From positions 96,429,319 through 96,493,318 of the forward strand of contig CP136066.1 of NCBI GenBank assembly GCA_032622095.1: 64,000 nt of DNA. The letters are read 5' to 3'. The position numbers and the translations under genes are program-made. How positions within the stretch are numbered: position 1 is the first letter of the stretch; the number at the start of each line of letters is the position of its first letter. The notes below the pieces were generated by a model that was not told the origin of the DNA, did no database searches, and saw nothing but the letters and a program-made list of their open reading frames with translations. Shown here piece after piece: positions 42,811 through 55,582 of the stretch. The DNA is from Siphonodentalium dalli (Eukaryota; Mollusca; Scaphopoda; Gadilida; Siphonodentaliidae).

Positions 42811-43527
42811 CAAGAGCATCGCTAGGGCGTGGCAAAATACGCCCTTTAGCCATTTCGAATTGTACTATCGCAAAATAAGATAATACTTTGAGCTTATATT
42901 TGAAGAAAATCTGATATACCCCTAATTTCAATGACAAAATGTGGTCAAATTCTAAGTCGAAAAATGGCCATAACTCATTTAAAAATAATTAGACAGAACC
43001 TATATTCAAACTTGGCCTGTAGTTTTAGCTGGGAAATACACATACCAGCTTTGGTTCAGCTCAAATAATCAAAACTGAAGTTATCGGTCGGAAACCAAAA
43101 TGTTATGAAATTGGTCAAATTCTAAGTTGAAAAAGGGCCGTAACTCATGTAAAAATAACTGGACGGAACCCATATTCGAACGTGGCCTGTATCTTTAGCT
43201 GGGAAATACACATACCAACTTTGGTTCAGATCAAATAATCCAAACTGGAGTTATCGGTCGGAAACCAAAAATGTTAACAGACGATCAAATTCTAAGTCGA
43301 AAAAGGGCCGTAACTCATGTAAAAATAATTGGACGGAACCCATATTCGAAATTGGCCTGTATCTTTAGCTGGGAAATACACATACCAACTTTAGTTCAGA
43401 TCAAATAATCCAAACTGGAGTTATCGATCGGAAACCAAAAATGTTAACAGACGGACAGACGGGCGGACAGACGGACAGACAGACGGACGGACGGACTGAT
43501 AACATAATACGACCTTCTTCTTTTTTT
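42811..43527. mobile_element. Modular repeat element, family D copy 2, inserted in the LINE relic
   Basis: Starts CAAGAGCATCGCTAGGGCGT and ends TAATACGACCTTCTTCTTTT, matching copy 1 at 10500. Four modules (AGTCGAAAAAGGGCCGTAAC, GGACGGAACCCATATTCGAA, GGGAAATACACATACCAACT) precede a GACAGACGGACGGACGGA tail at 43448-43500. LINE coding sequence resumes in frame on either side, which defines the ends to within a few A residues. Confidence 0.82.
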
Positions 43528-43833
43528 AAATTATACACTGCTTTCATTGACCTTAGGAAAACCTTCGACAGTGTAGAGACACCCCTTCATTTTCAAAAAT
43601 TGATGAAAAATGGAACAAAGGGTAAACTTTATAATATTTTAGTGGACATGTACTCAAAAATTTATACTCATGTAAAACTGATAATGGATACAGTGATCCT
43701 TTCAAAGCCGACAGAGGGTGAAGCAATGCGACAGTCTCAGCCCGATATTATTCAATTTATTTATTGATGACTTTGAAAAATATATTGATTGTATGATCTC
43801 AGACCCAGTTATGATAAATAATACAAAACTTAA

Positions 43834-44302
43834 AGGTACTCAACCCGTAAAGAGGGTCCCCATCTCAACAGATTCCAACAACAACAATCCGATCAGAGGG
43901 TCCTATATTACTATTTCTTTGGCTTTGGGGGTAAAAAATATTTGATTCGAGTCGAGGAACCCATCAAACAAAGCTCAGAGTTATTAGATATTGATTTTTG
44001 AAATTTGTTATGTTCTCGAGATTATTACTAATAACTGCCGTAATCTGCTCTGGATGTGTACTCAAAATCTATTCAAACAGACAAGGATGAATAACTCTAA
44101 AATCAAGTGGTAATTTTAACGCAATTTTTACTGAGTTCTGGGCCAGATAGTATTCCCGATAATGAAAAATAATAGATTTCTAAAATCGATATCTAACAAA
44201 TCTGAGCTTTGATGGGTGACTTCCTCGACTCGAATCAAATATTTATGACCCCCGAAGCCATTGAAATAGTAATTGAGAGGAGTTTTATCGGGTTGAGTAC
44301 CT
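43834..44302. mobile_element. Family B MITE copy 3, inserted in LINE RT domain, TSD TTAA
   Basis: Ends AGGTACTCAACCCGTAAAGA and ATCGGGTTGAGTACCT, with TTAA at 43830-43833 and 44303-44306. Removal with one TTAA rejoins the LINE frame directly before HLLYADD. Confidence 0.92.
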
Positions 44303-45889
44303 TTAACCATCTACTTTATGCAGATGATTTGGTATTACTATCAGAGACACCAGAAGGGCTACAATGCTGCTTGAACAACTTATATTCATTTTGTAATGAT
44401 TGGAAACTGAATGTAAACTTACAGAAGTCCAAAGCAATTATTTTCAATAAAAAGAAAATATAGGAATAGAAAGATTTTTTTTTGGGAACACACAACTTGA
44501 AGTGGTCGAGGAATATAAATATCTGGGAATAATATTTCAGAAAAATGGGAAACTGAATATTGCTGCATCCAATCTGTCAGATAAAGCCCGAAGAGCATAT
44601 TATTCAATGAAATGTAAATTGAAAGATTACCCCAATTTATCTGTTAAAACTTTGGTTACAATTAGTAAGTGCAGTTATTCATCCAATTTTAACTTATGGA
44701 TGTGAAATTTGGTTGGCAGACATGAATGTTAAATTCAAGACAATAAATAATCCCGTATGGACATAACTTACTGAGCTATATTGAAAGAGATCAGTGTAAA
44801 CAGCAAAGCATCATATACAGCAGTCTACTCAGAAGTTAATGAAAATCTAATATGCTTGAAAATGCATTTATTAGCTATGAACTACTTTTAAAGGCTAGTA
44901 GGACTAAAACATGATGAAAACAACAAACTAAATCAACATAAACTACTTGTAGCAGCCTTTGATGAAGACTTAATAATAAATAAATCAAACCCAAATGTAT
45001 CATGGCAAAATTATTTCAGCCCATTGAAAAATGTATAGGAACACAGATTACTTCAGTATTCAAAAATGAACTGAAAAAGTTGATGGCATCAAAGTTTGTG
45101 GAAAAAGTTGATACTGATTTGAAGAACTGTTTGAACTTGAACGTTGGAAAACTGCGATTCTATAGTAAAATAAACCAAGGCTACAATTTTAAAAAGTATC
45201 TAGATTTTAATATACCAAAAGAATATAGAAAGGAACTAACAAAACTGAGAGTAAGTGCCATTCACTCCATATTGAAACTGGAAGATATAAAAGACCAATT
45301 ATCCAAGCATCCCAGAGATTCTGTAACTGGTGTCCAACTAATATTGAAGATGAAATGCATTTCTTATATAAATGCCCTCTTTATATTGAAATAAGAAATA
45401 AATTCAATATTTTAGCATAACTGAATTCTTGGATGTCAGCAATATTCTAAACCCCTATACTCTCACAGCCACAAGAGAGATTTGTAGTTATATAAAAGAA
45501 TCAATGGACAAGAGAAAAAATTATTTGAAATAACTAATATTCTGACATCAATAGCTTTTTACAAAATATGGCAACAGACTATTTTTAAGCTTATTCAACA
45601 CGTAATACCAAGTCATCAACTTTCAAGTCATCAACTTTTCAATTTTCCATTACTATTATTAAATATCAGTAATTCGATCCGAAGCCATACAACTACTTTC
45701 ATAATTATCTCAATTCAGAAATATCACATGTACTTGTGGCTACATATACATGTTTTAGATGTATTAGTCATTTATGATAAAATTATTTTTTTATTTTTTT
45801 TATTTGTATTACCTGTCATTAGTCGACAGTTTTATTATATTGTTATATATTTGGATACACGACGATTATTATATTGTTATATCCAACAA

Positions 45890-48220
45890 AAGAATTGAAT
45901 TGAATTGAAATGCCGTTGAAACTCGAGCAACGCACGTGCGAAATGACGTCATCGTAAACAAGGCGACTCTTCAAGTTCAAATCGTACATGCCTCGCTTGA
46001 AGATGAATTCGGCTCGGAACGAAAGCGTTTTACTAAAAATTACTTTGTGGTGGGATTTAAATTTGAATATTCTTAGTTACATGTATGCATATATTGATGT
46101 GTTTACACGCGAGCTTCTATAGCGACTTGCAGGATTTCTCGGATGTTCTGAACTTATTGAAGTGAATTGAAATTCGGTCCTTGATTCCTGACGCCGCTGA
46201 GTTCAAGCGGGGACAGCCATTCTCGGAATTCTCGACTCGAATGGAATCGGATTAGATAGCCTCCTCAAAAGCATGTTTGGTTCTAGTGGGTCTTTACACA
46301 CATCAATGTTTATTCAATTGTGATGAGCTGCAAATTTCTCGAGAATGTGTGACTGGAATTGTTGACAGGCAGACAAGTGGTGATAATTCGATTGCATTTT
46401 CTTTTCACTGGACTGGAGACAGTCACAGTGAGTGGACTGTGGAGAGGAGGCTGAATCGAATTTGTCAACAATAGACTGATGTGGATTATTTCTATGCCTA
46501 TGGTATGTATTTACTATTGATCTATGGGATGTTATTTTTTAACATTTTGAATTACAATTAACAAATTTTTTTATAATTGTATTGCAACTATTGTTATTGT
46601 CCTTATTCCCCATACACATGATACATCATGTCCACATACGTTATGATAGACTAATAGTACTCGTAGTACATGTAGTTAATACCACACTACTGTCAATATT
46701 CTAACATGTTCATTTACAAGATCATAATGTTAATTGTTATTACTCTTTGATGTGTACTGTACTGTACATCAGTCATCAATTCAAAAACTGATATTTTTAT
46801 AATGTGTTGAATTTAGTTTAAACTTTTAAATTTAACTTATATAAGCAGAGCCTGGTTGAATATTTACCATATGGTGGGTCGTTCCCATCCTCAAGCTATT
46901 GATGTCATTGAGACATTCAATGTTATTTTGCTATTCTGCATGCGAAGAGGTAGACTGCTTGAGACCTCGTGGTAGATACATTCACTCCAGGAATTAAATT
47001 TTTTGGATATAAACTTTGACAATTTAGCCAAACACATTATTTTCATATCAGTGATGATTGATGACATATCATTTCTTACTGTAGTGGATGAGGTCCGGAT
47101 ACAGGTAGCTTAAATTAAAGACTTACGTTACCGAAATGCTGGGAAATATATTAGTAAGGTATGTTCTATAATATCACGATAGGCATATTTAATATGGAAA
47201 TATATTCAGCAGTAAGGCACATGTCCAGAATTCTATTTATCAGTAAAAGGGTTAATGCATGAAATTTGTCGGTTGATTGGGGTGAAAATTGGCGTATTTC
47301 TATTACCCCTTTTTATAAAGGTAGTCCTTGACGACGCGAATATAGCAGGGCCGCGCAGAGCGCGTTACGAGCCCCTGTGGATTACACTTTGCAAGATTTT
47401 TTTTTGGTCATCAAATTTAATGAATGCGAATTTGTTGATTGCTTTCATCAGCTGCATGGTCAAGTTTCTGTTCAAGTTAAATTTCATATGTGAAAAACAC
47501 ACCCCCAGCGGGAGACATTAATTCACTGAATTAAATTGTTTTATTTTGGTATTTGTTGAAAATTGTGAATGATCAACACCTATTGTGTTCTCAATTTGTT
47601 CATTTTAGCCTCATGTATTATATGCCCTTCTATAGTCCAGACTACAAAGAAATATCAAATTAATTAGATGCAATAGTCTTTTCAACTAGTTTTTCCTGTC
47701 GCATCTACATACATGTATAGTCCTGTTTACTATGAAACTTAATCAGAACTAGATTACCTGGCCAATATGATTATGTATAACAGTTGTTTTGACTAGAAAA
47801 ATCATTCAGTTGTACTAAGACGTCTCCTCAATTTCACATGTAAAGCTTGTCTGGATGACCATGAACCTTGGTCTAATTAACTAGATGCAATAGCCTTTTT
47901 AACTCGGTTTGCTAGTCACTTCTATTAAAATTTATAGTCCCATTGACAAAGAAACTGCATCAAATCAACTATGCGTCATAGTCAGTATGATTAGATAAAA
48001 CTGTTGTTTTAACTGGAGAAGTTAGTCAGCTTTACTAAGACATCTATACATTCTAAGTATATTAAGTACTGGAAACACTAGTTTGAAAGACAGGCAAATT
48101 TGGTCATATTAACTAGGTATCATAGTTAGTTTAATGGAGACATCAAGTCAAATGTACTAGGAAACATAGTTGTCTACTGGACAATCATTCTTACTAGTTC
48201 AATTGGTCAATGGACCCTTG
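45890..48220. other. Gene-free stretch; possible CRE and unassigned transcribed-looking segment
   Basis: Immediately after the LINE tail, AATGACGTCATCG (45942) contains a perfect TGACGTCA CRE site, and 46030-46500 is less AT-rich than its surroundings, ending with a donor-like CTATG|GTATGT at about 46502. This could be a promoter and non-coding first exon of a plus-strand gene, but no coding exon follows in the window. 46500-48220 shows nothing recognisable. Confidence 0.3.
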
Positions 48221-48224
48221 GTGG

Positions 48225-48520
48225 TGCGCCCACCGACCAAAGACAGGCGGTTGTCCAGCCACGTTGACCTAGAATAATGATAGGTATAACGATCGAGGGC
48301 CATCGGTATATAACAGCAGAATTCTAAAGGAGCACGTCATTGTAACATTTTGGTGTGTTGTTACACCGCTTTACGAAACGGTACTTGACCTTTGCGGTTT
48401 TATGTTATATATCTAGTATCGTAAATCATAAAGTTATATCGCCGAGTAAAAGCAAGTTTCAGTCACAAGTGTCATTTTTGAAGTTTAGTACACATGCGCA
48501 ATTTGATAGCATGCCCAAAG
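48225..48520. repeat. 320-bp repeat, third copy
   Basis: CACCGACCAAAGACAGGCGG, GTTGTCCAGCCACGTTGA, CGTAAATCATAAAG and CACATGCGCAATTTGATAGC match the copies at 38630 and 40135. Directly abuts the left arm of the giant palindrome. Confidence 0.75.
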
Positions 48521-49122
48521 AGAGATGAGCGCCCTTGTGCAGTTTATTTACAAACTCTATAATGTTAATAGGGATCAGGACACAACGACGCATGTCAATG
48601 CCAAACGTACATGTATATGTACATTATATACACGTAACAATCTACGTATGTAACATTATTATAGTCAGTGGAGGTATACTACTATGTGTTAATTTACAGT
48701 AATTTAGTAACTGTGTCGGGGAATATTCGATCATAATAAACATACTGACCTAGCTGTCGCTCATCACAATTTCAAAGTAAACTGTGTGACTTCTGGCGCG
48801 AAACTGGTAATTACACTGACGTAGGAAAGTTTTCAACGATGAATACTGTTTATATCAGAAAAATGAGGACATCGATAATTTTGATAACATCGACCGAAAA
48901 TGTACTGCATAAAGAGTCTGATTGCATGCCCTTTAATACTATCGTCATTATGTTAAGGGCCGCCCCATGGCGACGTTTATCGCTAGAAAATATGGCGTTT
49001 CTAGTCGAAATCTAAAGAGCATCGCTCGGACGACAATGGAACTTATACTCGAGCGACAACCGAACATACAGGGCGGGAATCGGAGCGAAAACATTATGCT
49101 GGCTTATTTTGGCAACATGATC

Positions 49123-49672
49123 AGGGGGGGGGGGGGGTGGGTGAAAAAAAAAATTCCGGCACGTATGCCGGGGTGGGTGGGTGGTCAAAGCCACCAACAA
49201 GAAATTTTTTCCGCAACTAAAAAAAAAAATCCTGCTTGTTTTTTAGTGTTTTGGCAATGAGTTGGGCTTCAAAACCACTTTGAATGAGAGAAATAATGTA
49301 ATTCTAACTGGTAAACTGACTGCAGGCAGTTATCGTGTTGTATTTTGTTGCAAATTTTGAAATCCAAGATGGCCGCTGGCAGCCATTGTTTTTTGGCCGA
49401 ATGACCTCAAAATGACTCATTCCTATTTACATGTCCATGTTAACATCCATGATAAATAGTATGCACAAAAATTCATATACAGCTGTTAACAGTTAATTTC
49501 CCCCTGCAAATCTCTGTTTCAGTGTTAAAAGGGGGGGGTGGGTGTCAAAAAATGGTCGGAAAAAACTGCAGAAAATGGAAAAAAAAATTGGCGGTGGGGG
49601 TGGGTGGGTACACAAAATGATCGAAGGGGAAAAAATGCCATACGTGCCTGAATTTTTTTTCCGACCCCCCTG
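49123..49672. mobile_element. hAT-like MITE in the left palindrome arm, 8-bp TSD ACATGATC
   Basis: The left end AGGGGGG...GGTGGGTGAA with AAAAATTCCGGCACGTATG is mirrored by CATACGTGCCTGAATTTTTT then CCGACCCCCCTG at the right. ACATGATC lies at 49115-49122 and 49673-49680. An 8-bp duplication and CAGGG/CCCTG-type ends fit hAT. It contains one 165-bp module (49355-49460). The right palindrome arm lacks it. Confidence 0.78.
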
Positions 49673-49979
49673 ACATGATCGGGGAACATGTTCCGGTTGA
49701 CGCTAGAGGTAAACGTTAACACAATATGTTATTAAACTTACCTTATATCTGTGTTTTTAAGTTGTTCGGGTGGTAAATTTGAAAATTGCTCGGTCGACAA
49801 GCGGAATGACTCAAAAAAACGGAATCGGCATTTGCTCGGGCGGAATGGGTTTTCGAGGAATAGATCCTCCAAAGATCCACGCGCCGACCTACATGTATAC
49901 CGAAACGGGAAATTGTCTTAAGAACAACAGTCGATTGATTCGCTGCGATCGTTGCGACATATATATTTCACATTGCAGC

Positions 49980-51800
49980 ATGGTGTGTGTTCTTCCAACC
50001 GAGCAGAGGGCGTGTCTTTTTCGGACGACTGTTTGAAACTCGACCCAAACCTAGTTCAGCCCAATATTCTACCCAGGTGGCCACTCACGATTCTGAATTT
50101 ATTTCAGACAATTACCGATTATTTTCGGACACCGTTTTCGAACTATTTTTGAATGTTTGACCCAAATTTTCATGCTACATAAAAAAAGACATTTCCGTAG
50201 TCATTTGCTAAATTTTCCCGACCGAGAAGACGGCAACTCAATTATGGACCCAAAATTTTCTGCCCAAAATATTCGGCCCAAGTGGAAATTTCGGACACTT
50301 TCCGCGTAGTTTCGACCCATTTTTAACTTTTCGGTCAAATTTTCAACCAGCCCAAACGTTCGTCCTACTTCACTTATGACGTTCACGTAGTCATTTGTCA
50401 CATTTTCCTAATATTTTCCGACCGAACATTCCACTATTCCATCCCATCCTGCTACCATTTCGTACCACCCTGTCACCTTAATATCACCCCCTGCCACCAT
50501 TCCATCCCACCAACAACCATACCATACACCCCTGCCACCATTGCATCCATGCCACCATCCCATCCTAAATGAAATTCCACATTTTCAGTTTTAGTTTTTT
50601 CAGATTGAGCAGAGACTATTTTCGACCCACATTTTACTTTTCGATCACAATTTTCGCCCAACTTCACTACGGACGTTCCCGTTATTTGCGGCCGAGCAGA
50701 GGGGTGAGTCATTTTCCGACCACTTTTCGAAGCTCGATCCATAACTTTTTCGTCCCAAAATGTTCTGTCCATTTGGCACGATTCTGAAGTTATTTCGGTC
50801 AATTTCCGCGTATTTTCTTAATTTGCCTATTTTCGACCCATTTTTTTCTTTTCGTCCCAATTTATTTTCGACGGAAATTTTTCGCATCATGCATCCATGC
50901 CACCATCCCATCCTAGTTGGATTTTTTTTTCAACCGAGCAGAGCGGTAATTTAATTTTGGACAACTTTTTTAAAACTCGAATCAAATTTATTTTGGTCTG
51001 AATTTGTTTTCGCCGAGGTCGCCACTTACGAAATTGCCACATTTTCCGATTTATTTTCAGATCAAGCAGAGGGCGTTTCCGGCCAATTTTCGACCCATTA
51101 TTTACTTTTCAATCTCAATTTTTTCACCCTAAATTTTACCCAATCTTCACTAAGTCACGTTTGAACCACGTTTTGAAACTCGACCCAAAAAGTTCGCTTC
51201 ATGTGGTTACACGCGCATTCGCCACATTTTCCGACCGAGCAGAGGGGCTAGTCATTTTCCGACCACTTTCTAAACTCGACCCATAACTTTTTTCGCCACA
51301 AAATGTTCTACCCAGGTGGCACGATTCTGTAGTTATTTTGGTCAATTTCCACGTATTTTCGGACTTTGCCCATTTTCGAACCATGTTTACTTTTGGACCC
51401 AATTTATTTTCGACACAAGTTTTCGCCCAACTTCACTGAGGACGTGCCCGCAGACATTTGTCATATTTTCAAAAAAAATTCCCAACAAACACAACCCAAT
51501 TTGTTTTGTTCAAAATGTTTCGCCCAGGTGGCAACTTATGAATTTGCGGTAATTTGCCACATTTTCGACCGAGCAGAGGTGCGAGTCGTTTTCGGACCAC
51601 CTTTTGAAACTCAAGTCTTTTTCGGCCCAAATTATTCAACCAGGTGGCTACAATTTCCATGCATTTCAACCCATTTTTTACTATTCGACCCAATTTATTT
51701 TGGCCCAAATTTTCATCTTACTTCAATGAGGGCGTTCCCGGAGTCATTTATCACATTTTCCTAAATTTTCGGACCACTTTTTGAAACTCGACCTAAAATT
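49980..51800. repeat. Degenerate modular array (ACCGAGCAGAGG units) in the palindrome spacer
   Basis: About seven irregular units share ACCGAGCAGAGGGG, GAGTCATTTTCCGACCAC, GAAACTCGACCCATAACTTT, TTCTACCCAGGTGGC and TTTTCGCCCAACTTCACT. Spacing varies from 130 to 350 bp. 50440-50570 is a (CCACCATCCCATCC)n patch. Open frames on both strands here are repeat by-products; no family similarity was recognised. Confidence 0.7.
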
Positions 51801-51809
51801 ATCTTATCG

Positions 51810-54320
51810 ACTCTCCAAACTGATTAATGCCGTGAGACAAACCCGGAAGGAACCGTGAGTAGCAATCTCTACCAGAAGGCACCAGCCTTTCTGACTCTCT
51901 CGTCGGCTGGGTACTAGCCTATGGTTTCTATATTTAGCGTGGGGTTTTCCAACCAAAATGGCGAAAACCTATCGCCCCAAAACAGCTGCCCCAAAGGCAA
52001 ATTTCTTATGTGCTTCGAGAACAATTCCCGCACTAAAAACTTATAGAGAATCAGAGCGGTAGTTTCGTTTACGATTTCGCAAGCTACTCGTCAAAATTGC
52101 AGCAAATTAGAACTCTTGTGTTTGACTTGCCATTCGTTTTGTCGTGACAATGTCGTCCATGTGCTTTTAGACATTTGTGTTGATAAAATAATCGGAGAAC
52201 CAAATCACACTGTTTCGCAATATAGTCCTTTGGTTCTAGTGGGACTTTCAAAACTTAAGGTACGAAATTACACAAATTCTATCCGATATTTTGTGTGCTT
52301 AATAAGGGCAGAATGTTGCAATGATAGCATATATTATATCTTAATATCGCGGAGTCCACCAAATGTGTGTAAAATGTCGCCGGTAGCAGCGGTCTTATCG
52401 ATTCATCAAGGGAGGTAAACCCTGCATGGAGTTTGCGTGAGTATATAACACACGGAACGTATAGCCAATCAAATTATTTTATATATTTTACAAGCATATA
52501 AAAGTTACCCATTTGCGGATTGTGCCCATTAAAGGCATCGGCGGCGTTCGTTGCAGAAATAAAATATAAAGATTTTGTTCATATGCCAAACATAATCAGC
52601 GCGTAAATAGTATATTGTCGTCAAGACGTACGATGGTGTACGTAAACAAGAGCCTAATCGTGTTACATAAGTTGTGCTTCTGTTTACATGCATAACACAG
52701 CGCAATTCTATTGGTTAACGCTCTTTATATTTTATACCATATCCGGATCTAAACAAAAGCTAGGAAACGTAACGTTTTTTTTTTGCTTTTGTTTACATAA
52801 TAAAGGGGAAAAATTGACAATAACATGCTGTTTATGCCATATTTCTGATTGGTATAAGAACAACGTATGTCTATATTTTACTATTCTTTCTGTTTATGGC
52901 GGTTTTTGACGGAGCTGAATATTTTAACAGCATAGGCTACCCACCGCCAACGCCGCCCGTATCATTAAGGAACAAGGAAATGGTAATGAAATTCACGTTG
53001 CTATGGTTGTCACTAAAATATCGAACCCCGAACTTGGAATTATGTTGATATATACATCGGCATAATGTTTACACATATATTCATCAGTTTAGTAAATTTG
53101 AATTATGATATATGGGTGCGGGTCATTTAATATTGAAACCAAATAACACCCAGCCAAAAAAGAAATATATAGAGAATAACCACACTTTTTCAGTGGATGT
53201 GGGTTAAATCTCATTCGTGATGACAAAACATTTGAATTTCCAACGTGACTAGTGGCTTACCGGTATTTGTTTTTAGAAAACATGTATTACAACAAACTAG
53301 AAATATATCATAGACAAAACAAAATAATTAATGCCAAATATTGGAAAAGAAAATTATGGGAGCATAATTAGAAAGTTATCTTCCTGGTTAGAAATTCCCC
53401 ACTCGGAGCCGTGATCAAAATTCTAGTGATGCTCGCCATTTTCAATAAAACATGTGCAGCACATTCAAGAACCTACATCGGCAATCTCTATCAGAGCGCA
53501 CCAGTCATACTTCCTTTCTGACCGAGTTACCAAGGGAGGTCGGACACGACGACTGCAGCCTGGGACGCTCGAATACGGCCATGTACGAATTTTCATACCA
53601 ATTTGTTGTCAGGTTTCTTTGGACCAACTTTGTCTACGACTTCGTGTCCACTTTATTTATATATATATATATATTTATAGTCCAGATTTATATATATTTT
53701 CGAAAATATTTTAATGAAGTCAGAAATGAGTTTTTGATGCATTTATTGATGGTATGGACTGACACTCCTATATATATTATACTATTTATAAACTGGGGAA
53801 AACCACCCAAAATATGGCCTGTTGTGAAAAAGCAACTTTATTTTCGTCAAACAATCGAAATGGCATCTGCTTATTTTTCTTCTGTGGTTTTTTTTTTAGG
53901 ACACGCTAGGTTTGAATATCATAAATGTCTCAAACTCGTAATATATATACCATAGTTACTTTGTGATATATAATATAAGCAACCAATGGCATATATAAAT
54001 ATATATATTCCTATTTTCTAATCCGTTTGTTTCAAAGATGTCTCGTTTTGTTTTGCTTTTAATTTCTGTACTTGCATGAACATGATCTTTTCTACGTATC
54101 TTCTGGCTGTTATTCCCGAAACGAATTCCAGTGAATCATCGAGGTTTTTCCAACTAAAAAAAGCACAGACCTAATTTTGTTTGACAACACAACACAACAC
54201 CGATCAAAAGAAGAAACTGTATATATTATGTCGGCTCTTGCGATTAGCCAATCAGCGTCGATAAATAGTGACGCTATTTGAATATGACCTTATATATATA
54301 CGCTCACTGCACATGGAGGA
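51810..54320. other. Unassigned spacer sequence of the giant palindrome
   Basis: No recognised protein. A candidate exon-like segment at 52116-52260 reads CLTCHSFCRDNVVHVLLD...VLVGLSKLK and ends at a donor-like AAG|GTACG; I cannot assign it. The frame at 53452-53955 runs through (TA)n sequence and is not convincing. CAATCTCTAYCAGA...GGCACCAG occurs at both 51861 and 53481. Confidence 0.35.
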
Positions 54321-54459
54321 TATGATCCTCGAAATCTCATTCTGCAAATGCCGATTCCGTTGCGAGTTTTTCCGCTTGTCGACCGAGCAATTTTCAAATT
54401 ACCGGCCGAAAAACTTACAAAGATAGCTATAAGATAAGTTTACTAACATATTATGTTAA

Positions 54460-54925
54460 AGGTACTCAATCTGAACAGAGGGTCCCCATCTCAACAGATT
54501 CCAACAACAACAATCCAATCAGAGGGTTCTTTGGCTTTGGGGTAAAAAATATTTGATTCGAGTCGAGGAACCCATCAAACAAAGCTCAGAGTTATTAGAT
54601 ATTGATTTTTGAAATTTGTTATATTCTCGAGATGAGTACTAATAATTGCCGTCAATTTCGTAACATGCTCGAGATGTGTACACCAAAACACTTTCAAACA
54701 GACAAGGATGGATAACTCTAAAATCAACTGGTAATAATAACGCAATTTTGACTGAGTTCTGGGCCAGAAAGTATTCCCGATAATGAAAAATAATAGATTT
54801 ATAAAATCCATATCTAACAAATCTGAGCTTTGATGGGTGACTTCCTCGACTCGAATAAAATATTTTTGACCCCCCCGAAGCCATTGAAATAGTAATTGAG
54901 AGGAGTTTTATCGGATTGAGTACCT
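54460..54925. mobile_element. Family B MITE copy 4 in the right palindrome arm, TSD TTAA
   Basis: Ends AGGTACTCAATCTGAACAGA and ATCGGATTGAGTACCT, flanked by TTAA (54456-54459 and 54926-54929). The left palindrome arm shows the unoccupied site near AACGTTAACACAATATG (49711-49727). Confidence 0.9.
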
Positions 54926-55050
54926 TTAATATTTACATCTAGCTTCAACCGGGACATATTCTCCGATCATTTTGTTGCCGAAAAAAAGCCAGCAAAATGT
55001 TGTAATCGGTGATTTATGTTTTCGCTCCGATTCCCGCCCTGTATGTTCCG

Positions 55051-55310
55051 TACACCCAGATAGCCACCGACGTCGGCCCGACGTCGGCAGCGACGTCAGT
55101 CCGACGTCGGCAGCGACGTCGGTCCGACGGTCGGCGTGGCCGTCGGCAGTCGACGTCGGCATATGGTCGGCAGCCGACGCCATGCCGACCGCCGTCGGGT
55201 CGATGTCATTTGCCGACGTCGGTCCGACGGTCGGCGTGGCCGTCGGCTATGACTTCGGCAGTCGATGTCGGCATATGGTCGGCAGCCGGCCGACGCCATG
55301 TCGACCACGC
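55051..55310. repeat. GC-rich CGACGTCGG minisatellite inserted in the right palindrome arm
   Basis: About 260 bp built from CCGACGTCGG, GGTCGGCGTGGCCGTCGGC and GTCGGCATATGGTCGGCAGC. Two larger units of about 120 bp repeat the latter pair. The left arm lacks it: GAGCGACAACCGAACATACA there is contiguous (49050-49069). Far richer in GC than all surroundings. The many CG dinucleotides suggest recent arrival or lack of methylation-driven decay. Confidence 0.85.
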
Positions 55311-55582
55311 GTTGTCGCCCAAGTAAGTTCAATTTTCGCCCGAGCAATGCTTTTTAGATTTCGAACAGAAACGTCCAGTTTTCTAACGATAAAATCTCCA
55401 TGGGACGGCCCTTATAGCTTTTGTCTTCAAAACGATGACGAAAATATTAAAGGGGCATGCAATCAGACTCTTTGTCAGTACATTTTCGGATAATGTTATC
55501 AATATCTTCATTTTCCTGATATAAACAGTATTCGTCGTTGAAAACATTAATTACCAGTTTCGCGCCGGAAGTCGCACCTTTT

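Larger units (their letters stand above)
41600..45890 (+). pseudogene. Second LINE relic (ORF2), multiply interrupted
   Basis: Reading plus strand: the end of an APE endonuclease (SDHSHISVIL near 41680), a linker (KHPWMTPDCYRLRNQVRSLG), RT start (CDNYRGISISSNLGKLFTKI, QIGFIPGSRTTDHVF near 42600-42770), then after insertion D2, TAFIDLRKTFDSV (43545), LSPILFNLFIDDF (43738), then after a family B MITE, HLLYADDLVLLSE (44310), EYKYLGIIFQKNG (44507) and a C-terminal region to about 45410. The tail ends GAATTGAATTGAATTG near 45890. At least three frameshifts or stops (42142, 43760, 44461) make it inactive. It is the same broad group as the 29-36 kb LINE but a different family. The 5' end is truncated near 41600. 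Confidence 0.88.

Noticed and set aside
50473-51764. Several 70-130-codon frames
   Set aside because: They lie in a degenerate modular array and show no recognisable domain or codon signal.
53452-53955. 167-codon frame as a membrane protein
   Set aside because: The hydrophobic part is translated (TA)n microsatellite sequence (IYIYIF); no conserved domain.
54972-55493. 173-codon frame rich in Arg/Ser/Pro
   Set aside because: Runs through the CGACGTCGG minisatellite, which is open in several frames on both strands.
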